Source of the DNA: Geothrix sp. SG200
GTDB lineage: Bacteria; Acidobacteriota; Holophagae; Holophagales; Holophagaceae
DNA: 64,000 nucleotides
Assembly (NCBI RefSeq): GCF_022808935.1
Contig: NZ_JAKZFR010000001.1
Coordinates: forward strand, 682,001 to 746,000
Direction of reading: 5' to 3'
Of the stretch, positions 33,544 to 41,076 are shown in pieces. Numbering within the stretch: position 1 is the first letter of the stretch; every line of letters begins with the position of its first letter. The position numbers and the translations under genes are program-made. The notes under the pieces were generated by a model that was not told where the DNA came from, did no database searches, and worked only from the letters and a program-made list of their open reading frames with translations.

Positions 33544-34827
33544 ATGGATGCCCTGGACCTGAGCTATCTCGCAGCCGTCTCCCTGGCGGGGGCCGTGGCC
33601 CGGTCCTGCGCCAAGGGGCTGCCGGAGGGCTGGCGGATCCGGCTGCAGGCGGAGGCGCCAGACCTGCCCCAGGGTCGCTGGATCTGGCTGCACGCGGTGA
33701 GCGTGGGCGAACTGCTGCTGGCGGACGGCCTGGTGGCCCGTCTGCGCGAGGCCGGCCACCGCGTCCACCTGAGCACGGGCACGCCAGCGGGGCTGGCGCT
33801 GATGGTGAAGCGGCTGCCGGGTTGGGACGCGGGCACGGGGCGGATCAGCGGCGGGGCCTTCCCCCTGGATGATCCCGAGGGTCTGGAGCCGTTCCTGCGA
33901 CGCCCGCCCGGCCTGTTCCTGGCGCTGGAAACCGAGATCTGGCCGGGGCTGCTCCAGGCCCTGGAAGCACGTCGCGTCCCGCGGGTCATCGTGAACGGAC
34001 GGCTCACGGAGAAGTCCCTCCGGAAGGGCGGCCCCTGGATGCGGCGGGCCGCCTCGCGGCTGAGCCTGGTGGCCGCCCGGGACGAGGCCAGCGCAGAGGC
34101 CTTCCGGCACTTGGGCGCTCCGGATGTGCGCCTGGGCGGCAACCTCAAGGCCGACCTTCCTCCCCCGCGTCCCCTGCAGGAAGGCTGGACGGCCCTGCGC
34201 GCAGCCTGGGCGGGCCTGCCCGTGGCGGTGGCGGGCAATACGGTGGAGGGCGAGGAAGACCTGGTCCTTGGGGCCTGGCGCGCGGCCCGGGAGAAGCATC
34301 CTGGCCTGAAGCTCATCCTGGCCCCGCGTCAGCCCCGCCGCTTCGATGCCGTGGCGGACCTGATGGCGGCCCGGGGCCTGGCCTTCCGCCGTGCCTCCGG
34401 CGGATGGGGAGAAGGCGTCCCCTGGTCGGGGACGGACGTGCTGCTCCTGGACACCCTGGGCGAGCTCTCGGCCGCGTACGCCGAAGGCACCGTGGCCCTG
34501 GTGGCCGGTGGCTGGGCCGCGGCAGGTGGGCACAACCCGCTGGAGCCGGTCCGCGTGGGAGTTCCGGCCCTGGTGGGCCCGGGTTTCTCTAATTTCGAGG
34601 ACCTGGTTCCGCCCCTGCGCGAGGCGGGGCTGCTCCAGGTGGTTCCCGCCGCCGGGCTGGGCGCGGCGCTGGATGCGGTCCTGGCCGCCGCGCCGCTGCG
34701 CTCAGGGGGGCCGGCTCCGCTGCCCGAGGGCCTGAGGGGCACGCTGGACCGCACCATGGGGCTTGTGGAGCCCTATCTGGCCACCCTTTCGGCTGCCAGC
34801 GGGCTGGAATCGCATCGAGTATCCTGA
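33544..34827 (+). CDS. waaA: 3-deoxy-D-manno-octulosonic acid (Kdo) transferase
   Basis: A 427-residue GT30 glycosyltransferase (WaaA/KdtA) that adds Kdo to lipid A at the inner membrane, direct evidence for lipopolysaccharide in this organism. The base glutamate is in LHAVSVGE (about 49-56). Later blocks include ALETEIWPGL, VNGRLTEKS, AARDEASAEAFRHLGA, LAPRQPRRF, LLLDTLGELSAAYAEG and the donor-site HNPLEPV. The first helix (YLAAVSLAGAVA) anchors it. The response-regulator gene follows 14 bases later. Confidence 0.93.
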   Translation: MDALDLSYLAAVSLAGAVARSCAKGLPEGWRIRLQAEAPDLPQGRWIWLHAVSVGELLLADGLVARLREAGHRVHLSTGTPAGLALMVKRLPGWDAGTGRISGGAFPLDDPEGLEPFLRRPPGLFLALETEIWPGLLQALEARRVPRVIVNGRLTEKSLRKGGPWMRRAASRLSLVAARDEASAEAFRHLGAPDVRLGGNLKADLPPPRPLQEGWTALRAAWAGLPVAVAGNTVEGEEDLVLGAWRAAREKHPGLKLILAPRQPRRFDAVADLMAARGLAFRRASGGWGEGVPWSGTDVLLLDTLGELSAAYAEGTVALVAGGWAAAGGHNPLEPVRVGVPALVGPGFSNFEDLVPPLREAGLLQVVPAAGLGAALDAVLAAAPLRSGGPAPLPEGLRGTLDRTMGLVEPYLATLSAASGLESHRVS

Positions 34828-34841
34828 AGCGTGGAGCCGCC

Positions 34842-35753
34842 ATGACTCGCCGTGGGACGCACATCCTTCTGATCGATGACGACCCCTCGGTGCTCGAGAT
34901 GGTCCAGTCCGCCCTGGCCCATTACGGGATGGAGGTCCACGGCTACCCCGACGCCGCGCAGGCCCTGGAGCTCCTCCAGAACCCCAAGGCCCCGCCCTTC
35001 GACCTGGTCATCAGCGACATCAACATGGAGGGCATGGACGGGTTCGAGGTGGTCCAAAAGGTGAAGGCTTCGCACCCCCACCTGCCCGTGGTGCTGATGA
35101 CCGGCCAGGCCTCGGTGGACTATGCCATCCAGGCCATGCGGCTGGGCGCCTCCAACCTGTTCATGAAGCCCATCGCCATGAAGGATCTGGTGCAGAGCGT
35201 GTTCCACCTGGTGGACCTGCACCGGGACCTGCGGAAAACGGATGACGGCCTGCGCGGGTTGGTGAACGAGCGGCGGCATTTCCTGTTCCGGTCGGACGAA
35301 CTGGACATTCCAAGCCTCACGCACCACCTCACGGACCGCCTGGTGCCCATGGGCTTCGCCTCCGCCGGCAACATCGACGTCATCGCCATGGCCATGCATG
35401 AGGCGCTGGTGAATGCCCTGGACCATGGCAACCTCGACCTGGACTCGCGGCTGAAGGGGGACCTCTTCGCCAAGGAGGATGCCTACGCGACCCTCCGCGC
35501 CAAGCGCATGGGGGACCCGGAATATGCGGGGCGCCTCATCGAAGTCCGCCTGGCCATGGACACGGAGCGGTTCGAGGTGGAGATCAGCGACGAAGGCCGC
35601 GGCTTCGACGCCGGCCGGCTCTCTCCGCCCCAGCCCGATTCGGAGATGGCGCCCCACTGCGGGCGCGGCCTGCCCCTCATCCTCCTCGTGATGGACGAAG
35701 TCCACTTCAACGAGAAGGGGAACCAGGTGAGGTTGGTCTTGCGAAGGAAGTAG
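34842..35753 (+). CDS. Response regulator with anti-sigma-type ATPase domain
   Basis: A 303-residue REC-HATPase protein. The receiver domain (1-125) has the acidic pocket D12-D14, phosphoacceptor D59 in DLVISDINMEGMDG, T in LMTGQ and K near 108. After a linker, a GHKL ATPase resembling RsbW/SpoIIAB kinases spans about 145-300. Its N-box is MHEALVNALDHGN and its G1 box is ISDEGRGFD, with GRGLPLI in the lid. Such proteins usually phosphorylate or sequester anti-sigma antagonists, here under control of a sensor kinase. No sensor kinase or sigma factor is adjacent. GGAG ribosome site upstream. Confidence 0.85.
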   Translation: MTRRGTHILLIDDDPSVLEMVQSALAHYGMEVHGYPDAAQALELLQNPKAPPFDLVISDINMEGMDGFEVVQKVKASHPHLPVVLMTGQASVDYAIQAMRLGASNLFMKPIAMKDLVQSVFHLVDLHRDLRKTDDGLRGLVNERRHFLFRSDELDIPSLTHHLTDRLVPMGFASAGNIDVIAMAMHEALVNALDHGNLDLDSRLKGDLFAKEDAYATLRAKRMGDPEYAGRLIEVRLAMDTERFEVEISDEGRGFDAGRLSPPQPDSEMAPHCGRGLPLILLVMDEVHFNEKGNQVRLVLRRK

Positions 35754-35759
35754 GGACGG

Positions 35760-35855
35760 TCCTCAGGGATCAGTCCTCGGTCCTCAGTAAAGACAGGAAC
35801 GGCGCCCTGGGGGCGCCGTTCCACTGAAGGCTGAGGACTGAAGACTGGGGACTGC
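35760..35855. repeat. CAGTCCTC-type palindromic element around a terminator
   Basis: Several copies of CAGTCCTC/GGTCCTCAG lie on the left side and CTGAGGACTG, AAGACTG and GGGGACTG on the right, flanking the hairpin at 35796-35822. The whole 96-base gap between the regulator and trxA genes is therefore one nested imperfect palindrome. Confidence 0.6.
35796..35822. terminator. 12-bp terminator between convergent genes
   Basis: GGAACGGCGCCC, loop TGG, GGGCGCCGTTCC: a perfect 12-bp stem between the converging regulator gene and trxA. Confidence 0.8.
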
Positions 35856-35857
35856 CT

Positions 35858-36178
35858 TCAGAACGCACTTTCCACGAACGCCTTGAGCTGGGGCTTGGGC
35901 TGGCCGCCGATGAGCTTGTTCACCGGCTTGCCGTCCTTGAAGACGATGAGCGTGGGGATGCTCATGATGCCGAACTGACCGGCCACCTGGGGATTCTCGT
36001 CCACGTTCATCTTCACGAACTTGGCCTGGCCCTTCATCTCGGCGGCCAGCTCGTCCAGGACGGGGGCGATCATCTTGCAGGGGCCGCACCAGGGGGCCCA
36101 GAAATCCACGAGGGTGACACCCTGGGCGACGGCTTGGGGGAACTCGGCGTCGGTGATGTGCGCGACGAGGTCGGACAT
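35858..36178 (-). CDS. trxA: Thioredoxin
   Basis: A 106-residue classical thioredoxin. It has the active site W30-C31-G32-P33-C34, the buried aspartate in VDFWAP, the cis-proline loop MSIPTLIVF and the KLIGGQPK end. It is cytoplasmic and reduces protein disulfides. The ATG at 36178 has AAAGGAG upstream (AAAGGAGTTCCC). It follows the cNMP-binding protein gene by 17 bases on the same strand, so it may be transcribed with ribB and that gene. Confidence 0.95.
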   Translation of the reverse strand: MSDLVAHITDAEFPQAVAQGVTLVDFWAPWCGPCKMIAPVLDELAAEMKGQAKFVKMNVDENPQVAGQFGIMSIPTLIVFKDGKPVNKLIGGQPKPQLKAFVESAF

Positions 36179-36195
36179 GGGAACTCCTTTCAGGT

Positions 36196-36690
36196 TCAGG
36201 GTACGGGAATGGGGCCGCCGGGATTGGCGCCACCCCATTGGGCGATGGTGAAGATGCTCATGTAGCGGTCGTTGGTTTCCCGCAGGCGCTGCGCGAGCAC
36301 TTCGCAAAGGGCGTAGAGGATCTTGAGCGCGATCTTGTGCTGGGTTTCGATGATGGACCGGAGGTCCTGCAGGGGGATGAAGAACAGCTCGGAAGGCTCG
36401 TTGGCGATGGCATCCGCGGCGCGGGCGGACAGGTCGATGAGGGCCATCTCGCCGAAGTAGGCCGGCGGCGCCAGGACGGCGAGGGCCTCCTCGCCCGTGG
36501 CGCCGCGCTTGGAGATCCGCACCGAACCCTTCAGCACGATGAAGAGGCCGTCGCCGGCGTCCCCTTCCCGGAAGATCACCTCGTCGGCCGCGACCTGGCG
36601 CTTCTGGCCGATGATCAGGATCTGGGCGCGCTCCACCTCGTCCAGGTTCCTGAACAGGGGCGACTGGGTCAGGAAGCGGGCGTCGATCAC
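36196..36690 (-). CDS. Stand-alone cyclic-nucleotide-binding domain protein
   Basis: A 164-residue cNMP-binding protein of the Crp superfamily without a DNA-binding domain. The beta-roll covers about 10-125 (IFREGDAGDGLFIVLKGSVRI, then YFGEMALIDLSARAAD). The phosphate-binding cassette is present as FGEMALIDLSARAA, including the glutamate and arginine. The C-terminal 40 residues form a helix and a short tail (NPGGPIPVP). It starts at a GTG that overlaps the ribB stop by two bases (GTGA), so the two are probably coupled. What the domain regulates is unknown. Confidence 0.82.
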   Translation of the reverse strand: MIDARFLTQSPLFRNLDEVERAQILIIGQKRQVAADEVIFREGDAGDGLFIVLKGSVRISKRGATGEEALAVLAPPAYFGEMALIDLSARAADAIANEPSELFFIPLQDLRSIIETQHKIALKILYALCEVLAQRLRETNDRYMSIFTIAQWGGANPGGPIPVP

Positions 36691-37787
36691 CGGGGATCCG
36701 AGGAAGGTTCCAAGGGCACGTGGGCACAGATGTCGAGGCCGAAGCCACGGAGTCCAATGTACTTGGTTTCATGCCGGCTGAGCAGGCGCATTTTTCCAAC
36801 CCCCAGCTGGCGCAGGATCTGGGCGCCCACGCCGAAATCCCGGTCGTTCATGGCCTGGAGCTGGGCGTGGCCCTCCTCCGCCACCCCCGGGGTGTGGGCA
36901 TGGCGGCGCAGGTAGACCATGGCGCCGCGGCCCTCCTTGGCCAGGGCGGCCATGGCCCGCTGGAAGAGGCCGGTCTCGAAGCCGTGCAGGTCGTCGGGCA
37001 GCGTCTCCACATGCACCCGCACCAGGGGCGGATCGCCCCCCAGGTCCCCCAGCACGAAGGCCAGGTGGCTCCCGCCGTCCAGCAGGCTCCGGAAGCTGTG
37101 GACCTTGAGGGCGCCCCACTGGCTCACCATGTCGCGGGCTCCCAGGTGCGTCACCAGGGGTTCCTGGCGGAGACGGTAGGCGACCAGGTCCGCCACGGTC
37201 ACCAGCGGCAGGCCGTGCTGTTTGCAGAAGGGCACCAGGTCCGGCACCCGGGCCATGGTGCCGTCGTCCTTCATGATCTCGCAGATGACGCCGCTGGGAT
37301 GCAGGCCCGCCAGACGGGCCAGGTCCACGCTGGCCTCGGTCTGGCCTGTGCGCGTGAGCACGCCGCCGGGCCGGGCCCGCAGGGGGAACACGTGGCCGGG
37401 CTTCACGAAGTGCTGGGGCTTGGCGTCCGGGGCGATGAGGGCCTGGATGGTGCGGGACCGGTCCTGGGCGCTGATGCCGGTGGTGGTGCCTTCCCGGGCT
37501 TCCACCGAGATGCAGAAGGCCGTCTCGAAGGGGCTGGTGTTGTCGCGGACCATGAGGGGGATCTGGAGGCGGTCCAGCACCGGGCCCTCCAGGGCCGCGC
37601 AGATGAGGCCGCGCCCATGGGTGGCCATGAAGGCGATGGCTTCCGGGGTGACATGCTCGGCGGCCAGGGTGAGGTCGCCCTCGTTCTCCCGGTCCTCGTC
37701 ATCGACCACCACCACCATGCGGCCCTGCCGGATGGCGTCGATGGCTTCCTCGATGGAGGCGAAGGGGGAGTCGGGGCGGGTGCTCAT
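36687..37787 (-). CDS. ribB: 3,4-dihydroxy-2-butanone 4-phosphate synthase with a degenerate GTP cyclohydrolase II domain
   Basis: A 366-residue RibBA-like protein. The RibB half (1-205) looks active: DDEDRENEGD, HGRGLIC, SAQDR, RPGGVLTRTGQTEASVDLAR and the final EIMKDDGTMAR. The RibA-like half (206-366) has lost the zinc motif, since the normal SECLTGD...C-D-C region reads VHVETLPDDLHGFETGLFQ, with no cysteine. It keeps the scaffold (HETKYIGLRGFG). It should therefore make only the four-carbon riboflavin precursor. The ATG at 37787 (MSTRPD) begins the family N-terminus; the longer frame upstream runs into the DUF4388 gene. Confidence 0.88.
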   Translation of the reverse strand: MSTRPDSPFASIEEAIDAIRQGRMVVVVDDEDRENEGDLTLAAEHVTPEAIAFMATHGRGLICAALEGPVLDRLQIPLMVRDNTSPFETAFCISVEAREGTTTGISAQDRSRTIQALIAPDAKPQHFVKPGHVFPLRARPGGVLTRTGQTEASVDLARLAGLHPSGVICEIMKDDGTMARVPDLVPFCKQHGLPLVTVADLVAYRLRQEPLVTHLGARDMVSQWGALKVHSFRSLLDGGSHLAFVLGDLGGDPPLVRVHVETLPDDLHGFETGLFQRAMAALAKEGRGAMVYLRRHAHTPGVAEEGHAQLQAMNDRDFGVGAQILRQLGVGKMRLLSRHETKYIGLRGFGLDICAHVPLEPSSDPR

Positions 37788-37890
37788 AGACCCATCAGGA
37801 TCGCTCAGGAGGACCCGGGGGGGAAGGGCGCACTCCATGGTAAGGTTGACCATCTTCTGTAGGCCTTCATTTTCCCGAGAGGAACGACCC

Positions 37891-38943
37891 ATGTCCCAGG
37901 GTGTGATCCAAGGCTCCATGCGTGAGGCGCCGCTGCCCGACATCATCCAGCTCGTGAGCCAGGGCGGGAAGTCGGGGTGCTTCCACGTGCAGCAGGAGGC
38001 CTCCCGCGCCCGCATCTACCTCAAGGATGGGCGGATCATCCACGCCGTGACCCACGCCGGGGAAGGCTTCGAAGCCCTCATGGAAGTGGCGCTGTGGCTC
38101 GACGGCTCCTACCGGTTCGAGGAGCTGGTGCCCGATGTCCAGGCCACCATCACCAAACCCAACGCCTCCATTCTCATGGAGTTGGGCCGACGCATGGACG
38201 AGTGGCGCGTCATCAGCCAGAAGGTCCCTTCGGTGGACCTCTACCCCGCCTCCACCCTGCTCCCCGGAGAGACGCCGCACGGCGTGAACGCCCGGGAGGC
38301 GCAGGTCCTGGCGCTCTCCACCGGGTACTACAGCGTTGCCGAGGTGGCCGAGGCCATGCAGAAGCCCGTGCTCACCATCGCCAAGGATCTCTATGGCCTG
38401 GTGATGGCCGGCCACGTGACGCTGAAGGGCATCCGGTCCGGCAAGCCCCCCAAGATCGACGTTCCCGCCGCTCCCCCCCAGCCCGGGCTCCCATCCGGGA
38501 TCCAACCCGAATCGGCGCAAGTTCTTCCGGACATCCGGGAGATGGATGCCGCCGGGCCGTCCATTCCTCCCCCTCCCGTCACCGCAGGGTTCCCGGAGAA
38601 CGCCGAGCCGTTCCCTGAGACCGTGGGCGGAGGGGTCGCCGGAACTCCGGCTCCCGCCCCGGCCAAGCCCGCGCCGGCGGACGATCCCCAGCGCATGGTG
38701 AAGCTGATGAACTTCACCCAGCGCATCGCCCAGGCGGCCAAGATGGTGCTTCCCGAAGCCCAGCACGAGATGGTGCACCGCTACCAGGCCAAGGCCACCC
38801 AGCAGATCATCTCCGGCGACGGACCGGAAGCGGTGAAGAACCTCGCCCTGGCCATCAGCCGAGGGGCCGTGGATGCGGGCTGCGATGCCGACATGGTGCG
38901 CACCCTGAATACCCACCTCAAGGCGCTCTTCGCCACCAAGTAG
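37891..38943 (+). CDS. DUF4388-domain protein
   Basis: A 350-residue protein. The N-terminal 100 residues match the DUF4388 pattern (LPDIIQLVSQGGKSGCFHV, then RIYLKDGRIIHA), a domain found in gliding, two-component and GTPase systems of delta-type and acidobacterial lineages. A winged-helix-like middle (EAQVLALSTGYYSVAEVAEAM) follows at about 135-180. Then comes a proline-rich linker (205-260) and a helical C-terminus. The ATG at 37891 has GAGAGGAA upstream. The last 27 bases and the start of the next gene are partly duplicated downstream. Confidence 0.78.
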   Translation: MSQGVIQGSMREAPLPDIIQLVSQGGKSGCFHVQQEASRARIYLKDGRIIHAVTHAGEGFEALMEVALWLDGSYRFEELVPDVQATITKPNASILMELGRRMDEWRVISQKVPSVDLYPASTLLPGETPHGVNAREAQVLALSTGYYSVAEVAEAMQKPVLTIAKDLYGLVMAGHVTLKGIRSGKPPKIDVPAAPPQPGLPSGIQPESAQVLPDIREMDAAGPSIPPPPVTAGFPENAEPFPETVGGGVAGTPAPAPAKPAPADDPQRMVKLMNFTQRIAQAAKMVLPEAQHEMVHRYQAKATQQIISGDGPEAVKNLALAISRGAVDAGCDADMVRTLNTHLKALFATK

Positions 38944-38973
38944 GCGAACCCCCATGATCCGACCTCTACCCGC
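38917..38973 (+). repeat. Gene-junction duplication, left copy
   Basis: From CTCAAGGCGCTCTTCGCC through the stop codon to CATGATCCGACCTCTACCCGC. The same junction recurs, diverged, at 39020-39075. This copy carries the real stop of the DUF4388 gene and a decayed start resembling that of the following lipoprotein gene. Confidence 0.75.
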
Positions 38974-39046
38974 ACCGGCCTCCGGCACCGGGAACATCGC
39001 GCGCGCCCTGGGCATCCCTCTCAAGGCGCCCCTCGCCACCACGTAG
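38954..39046 (+). pseudogene. Remnant start of a duplicated lipoprotein gene (30-codon frame)
   Basis: An ATG at 38954 opens MIRPLPAPASGTG and ends at the TAG of the second junction copy. The first codons mirror MIRRLLAG of the lipoprotein gene at 39056, and the last codons (LKAPLATT) mirror the C-terminus LKALFATK of the DUF4388 protein. It looks like debris of a junction duplication, not a functional gene. Confidence 0.5.
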
Positions 39047-39075
39047 GCGGTTTCCATGATCCGACGTCTTCTCGC
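39020..39075 (+). repeat. Gene-junction duplication, right copy
   Basis: CTCAAGGCGCCCCTCGCCACC, then ACGTAGGCGG and CATGATCCGACGTCTTCTCGC. It is aligned with 38917-38973, at a distance of about 103 bases. It carries the real start of the lipoprotein gene. Confidence 0.75.
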
Positions 39076-40141
39076 AGGCCTCGCGGCAGTGCTCTCGATG
39101 GTGGCCATGGGGTGCAAGGAACCTGATGGCAGTTCAGGCGGGACCACGGGCGTGGCTCTGTACGCCTACGACAGCACCACGAGCTCGGTGTTCGTCTGGA
39201 GCGACCTGAGCGCCCTGTACGACAGCACCGCCACCTCGGTGGCGCCCACCAAGACGATCACCTCCTCGGTGTTCAGCACCAAGATCGGCAGCCTGGCCTG
39301 GGGCGGGCTCTGCTTCGACCGGCAGAACGGCTACCTGTACATGGTTTCGGACACAGGCACCATCGTGCGCGTGAGCAACATCCGGACGCAGAGCGGCGAC
39401 GTGGCCAGCTCCGACGTGGTCTCCTTCAGCCTGTCCAGCACGGGCCGGCTCTCCAGCTCGACGTTCGGGCAGGCCAGCCTGGACCCTCAGACCGACACCC
39501 TCTACATCACCGAGAACGGCAGCAGCGGCACGCAGATCTGGGTCGTCAGCAACGCCAGCACCCAGCCCCAGAGCGCCACGATCACGCTCCAGGCGCTGGC
39601 GGCGAGCGGAGACACCGGCGGCACCGGGGTCGCCTCCGCCTCAGGTTCGGTCTACGCCTTCATGCTCTCGGGCGACACCGTGGGTACCGTGACGACCTAC
39701 ACGGGGCCCCGCCTCCGGAAGGGTACCGCCTCGGGGTTCGTCGGCGCCAACACGATCATCGGCCCCTCCACGCTCCTCGGCCAGTACGGCTCCCTCGCCC
39801 TGGACACGGGGAACGGCTATCTCTTCGTGGCCCGGCACAATACCGATGCCGGCGTTTCCACGGCGCCGATCCTGGTGTTCACGACCGGGATGTTCGGCCA
39901 GGCCTATGATCAGGCCCCGACCGCGACCCTGGGAAGCGCCACGGACCAGCCCAACCTCCGCGTCATCGCCCACGCCGGCACCAAGGACTGGCTGGTGGGC
40001 CTGCGCGGAAACGACTCCACGGCCTTCGCCACCATCGACCTGTGGAAGTCGCCCATGGGCGGCACCGCGGCCAAGACCATCGTCGCCTCGCCCACCACGG
40101 CCCTATTCAAGGGCGTGGCGGTGGACGGGAACGCCTCGTGA
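39056..40141 (+). CDS. Lipoprotein, probable beta-propeller
   Basis: A 361-residue lipoprotein with lipobox VAMGC (C20). The mature part is rich in S, T and G, with repeating strand patterns such as LYAYDSTTSSVFVW, LCFDRQNGYLYMVSD, ASLDPQTDTLYITENG and LALDTGNGYLFVARH. These read like the blades of an NHL or SMP-30-type propeller. It is probably a surface or periplasmic binding protein of unknown ligand. The stop overlaps the ftsX start (GTGA). Upstream lies a duplicated gene junction. Confidence 0.7.
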   Translation: MIRRLLAGLAAVLSMVAMGCKEPDGSSGGTTGVALYAYDSTTSSVFVWSDLSALYDSTATSVAPTKTITSSVFSTKIGSLAWGGLCFDRQNGYLYMVSDTGTIVRVSNIRTQSGDVASSDVVSFSLSSTGRLSSSTFGQASLDPQTDTLYITENGSSGTQIWVVSNASTQPQSATITLQALAASGDTGGTGVASASGSVYAFMLSGDTVGTVTTYTGPRLRKGTASGFVGANTIIGPSTLLGQYGSLALDTGNGYLFVARHNTDAGVSTAPILVFTTGMFGQAYDQAPTATLGSATDQPNLRVIAHAGTKDWLVGLRGNDSTAFATIDLWKSPMGGTAAKTIVASPTTALFKGVAVDGNAS

Positions 40142-41067
40142 CCGCCCTCCGCCTCCTGGGATTGCTGCTCCAGGACGTGCTGCGGGACCTCTTCCGGCAC
40201 CGGGGCCAATATTTCCTCGCCGTGCTCACCCTGGCCTCGGGCCTCCTCCTGGCGGGCGGCGGCCTGCTCCTGGTGGAGAGCCTCGACCGCTTCGTGGGGC
40301 GCCTGGAGGACATGGCCAAGGTGGTCGTCTACGCCGCCGATGGCAAGACCCTCGATGAGGCCGAGGCCCGCCTCCGGCGGGATCCCCGCTTCCGGGAAGT
40401 GCGCCGGGTGACCGCCGTGGAGAACCGCAAGCGCTTCCAGTCGGCCACGCGCGAAGCGGGCCTGCTGCTGGAGAGTGCCGGCCAGGACGCCCTGCCGGAG
40501 AGCCTGGAGCTGAGCCTCCGCCAGGACCTCGCCGAAGGCGCCAAGGCGGTGGAGGTGGCCGCGAGCCTGCGGAATCTCCCGGGCGTGGGCGATGTGCTGG
40601 CAGACCAGGAACGGCTGGAGCAGATTCAGCGCATGGCCCGGATGCTCCGCTCGGCCCTGGCCAGCCTGGGCGCGCTCCTCCTGGTGGCCGCGGGCTTCGC
40701 CACGGGGAACGTCATCCGCATGAGCATCCTGGCCCGGGAGGAGGAGATCAGCATCATGCGCCTGGTGGGGGCCTCCGAGAGCTTCATCCGCACGCCCCTG
40801 GTGCTGGAAGGCGCGGCCCTGGGCTTCGGGGGCAGCATCCTGGCCCTGCTGGGCCTGTTCGGCCTGTGGCTGCCCGTCTCCCGGGGCATGGGCGGCCTCT
40901 CGCCGCTCCTCGTGGACCTGGCCCGCCTGGGCTTCTTTTCCGCCGGCAGCATGGCGCTGCTCGCCTTCGTGGGGGCCGTCACCGGTGCCCTGGGCGCGCT
41001 CTGGGCCTTCTGGAGCACCCGCCGGGCCCAGCGTGCCGAGGCCGCGCTGATGGAGAGCGCTGGCTGA
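40138..41067 (+). CDS. ftsX: FtsX-family permease
   Basis: A 309-residue protein with the FtsX layout. One N-terminal helix lies at about residues 20-42, followed by a periplasmic loop (about 43-170) with VVVYAADGKTLDEAEARL and LPESLELSL. Three C-terminal helices are at about 180-210, 225-255 and 270-300, including IRMSILAREEEISIMRLVGAS. FtsX with the ATPase FtsE controls cell-wall hydrolases at division. No ftsE is adjacent; instead the gene is coupled to a lipoprotein gene through a GTGA overlap. The GTG at 40138 is chosen for that overlap and because upstream residues are a shadow frame. Confidence 0.85.
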   Translation: MTALRLLGLLLQDVLRDLFRHRGQYFLAVLTLASGLLLAGGGLLLVESLDRFVGRLEDMAKVVVYAADGKTLDEAEARLRRDPRFREVRRVTAVENRKRFQSATREAGLLLESAGQDALPESLELSLRQDLAEGAKAVEVAASLRNLPGVGDVLADQERLEQIQRMARMLRSALASLGALLLVAAGFATGNVIRMSILAREEEISIMRLVGASESFIRTPLVLEGAALGFGGSILALLGLFGLWLPVSRGMGGLSPLLVDLARLGFFSAGSMALLAFVGAVTGALGALWAFWSTRRAQRAEAALMESAG

Positions 41068-41076
41068 TTCCGGGCC

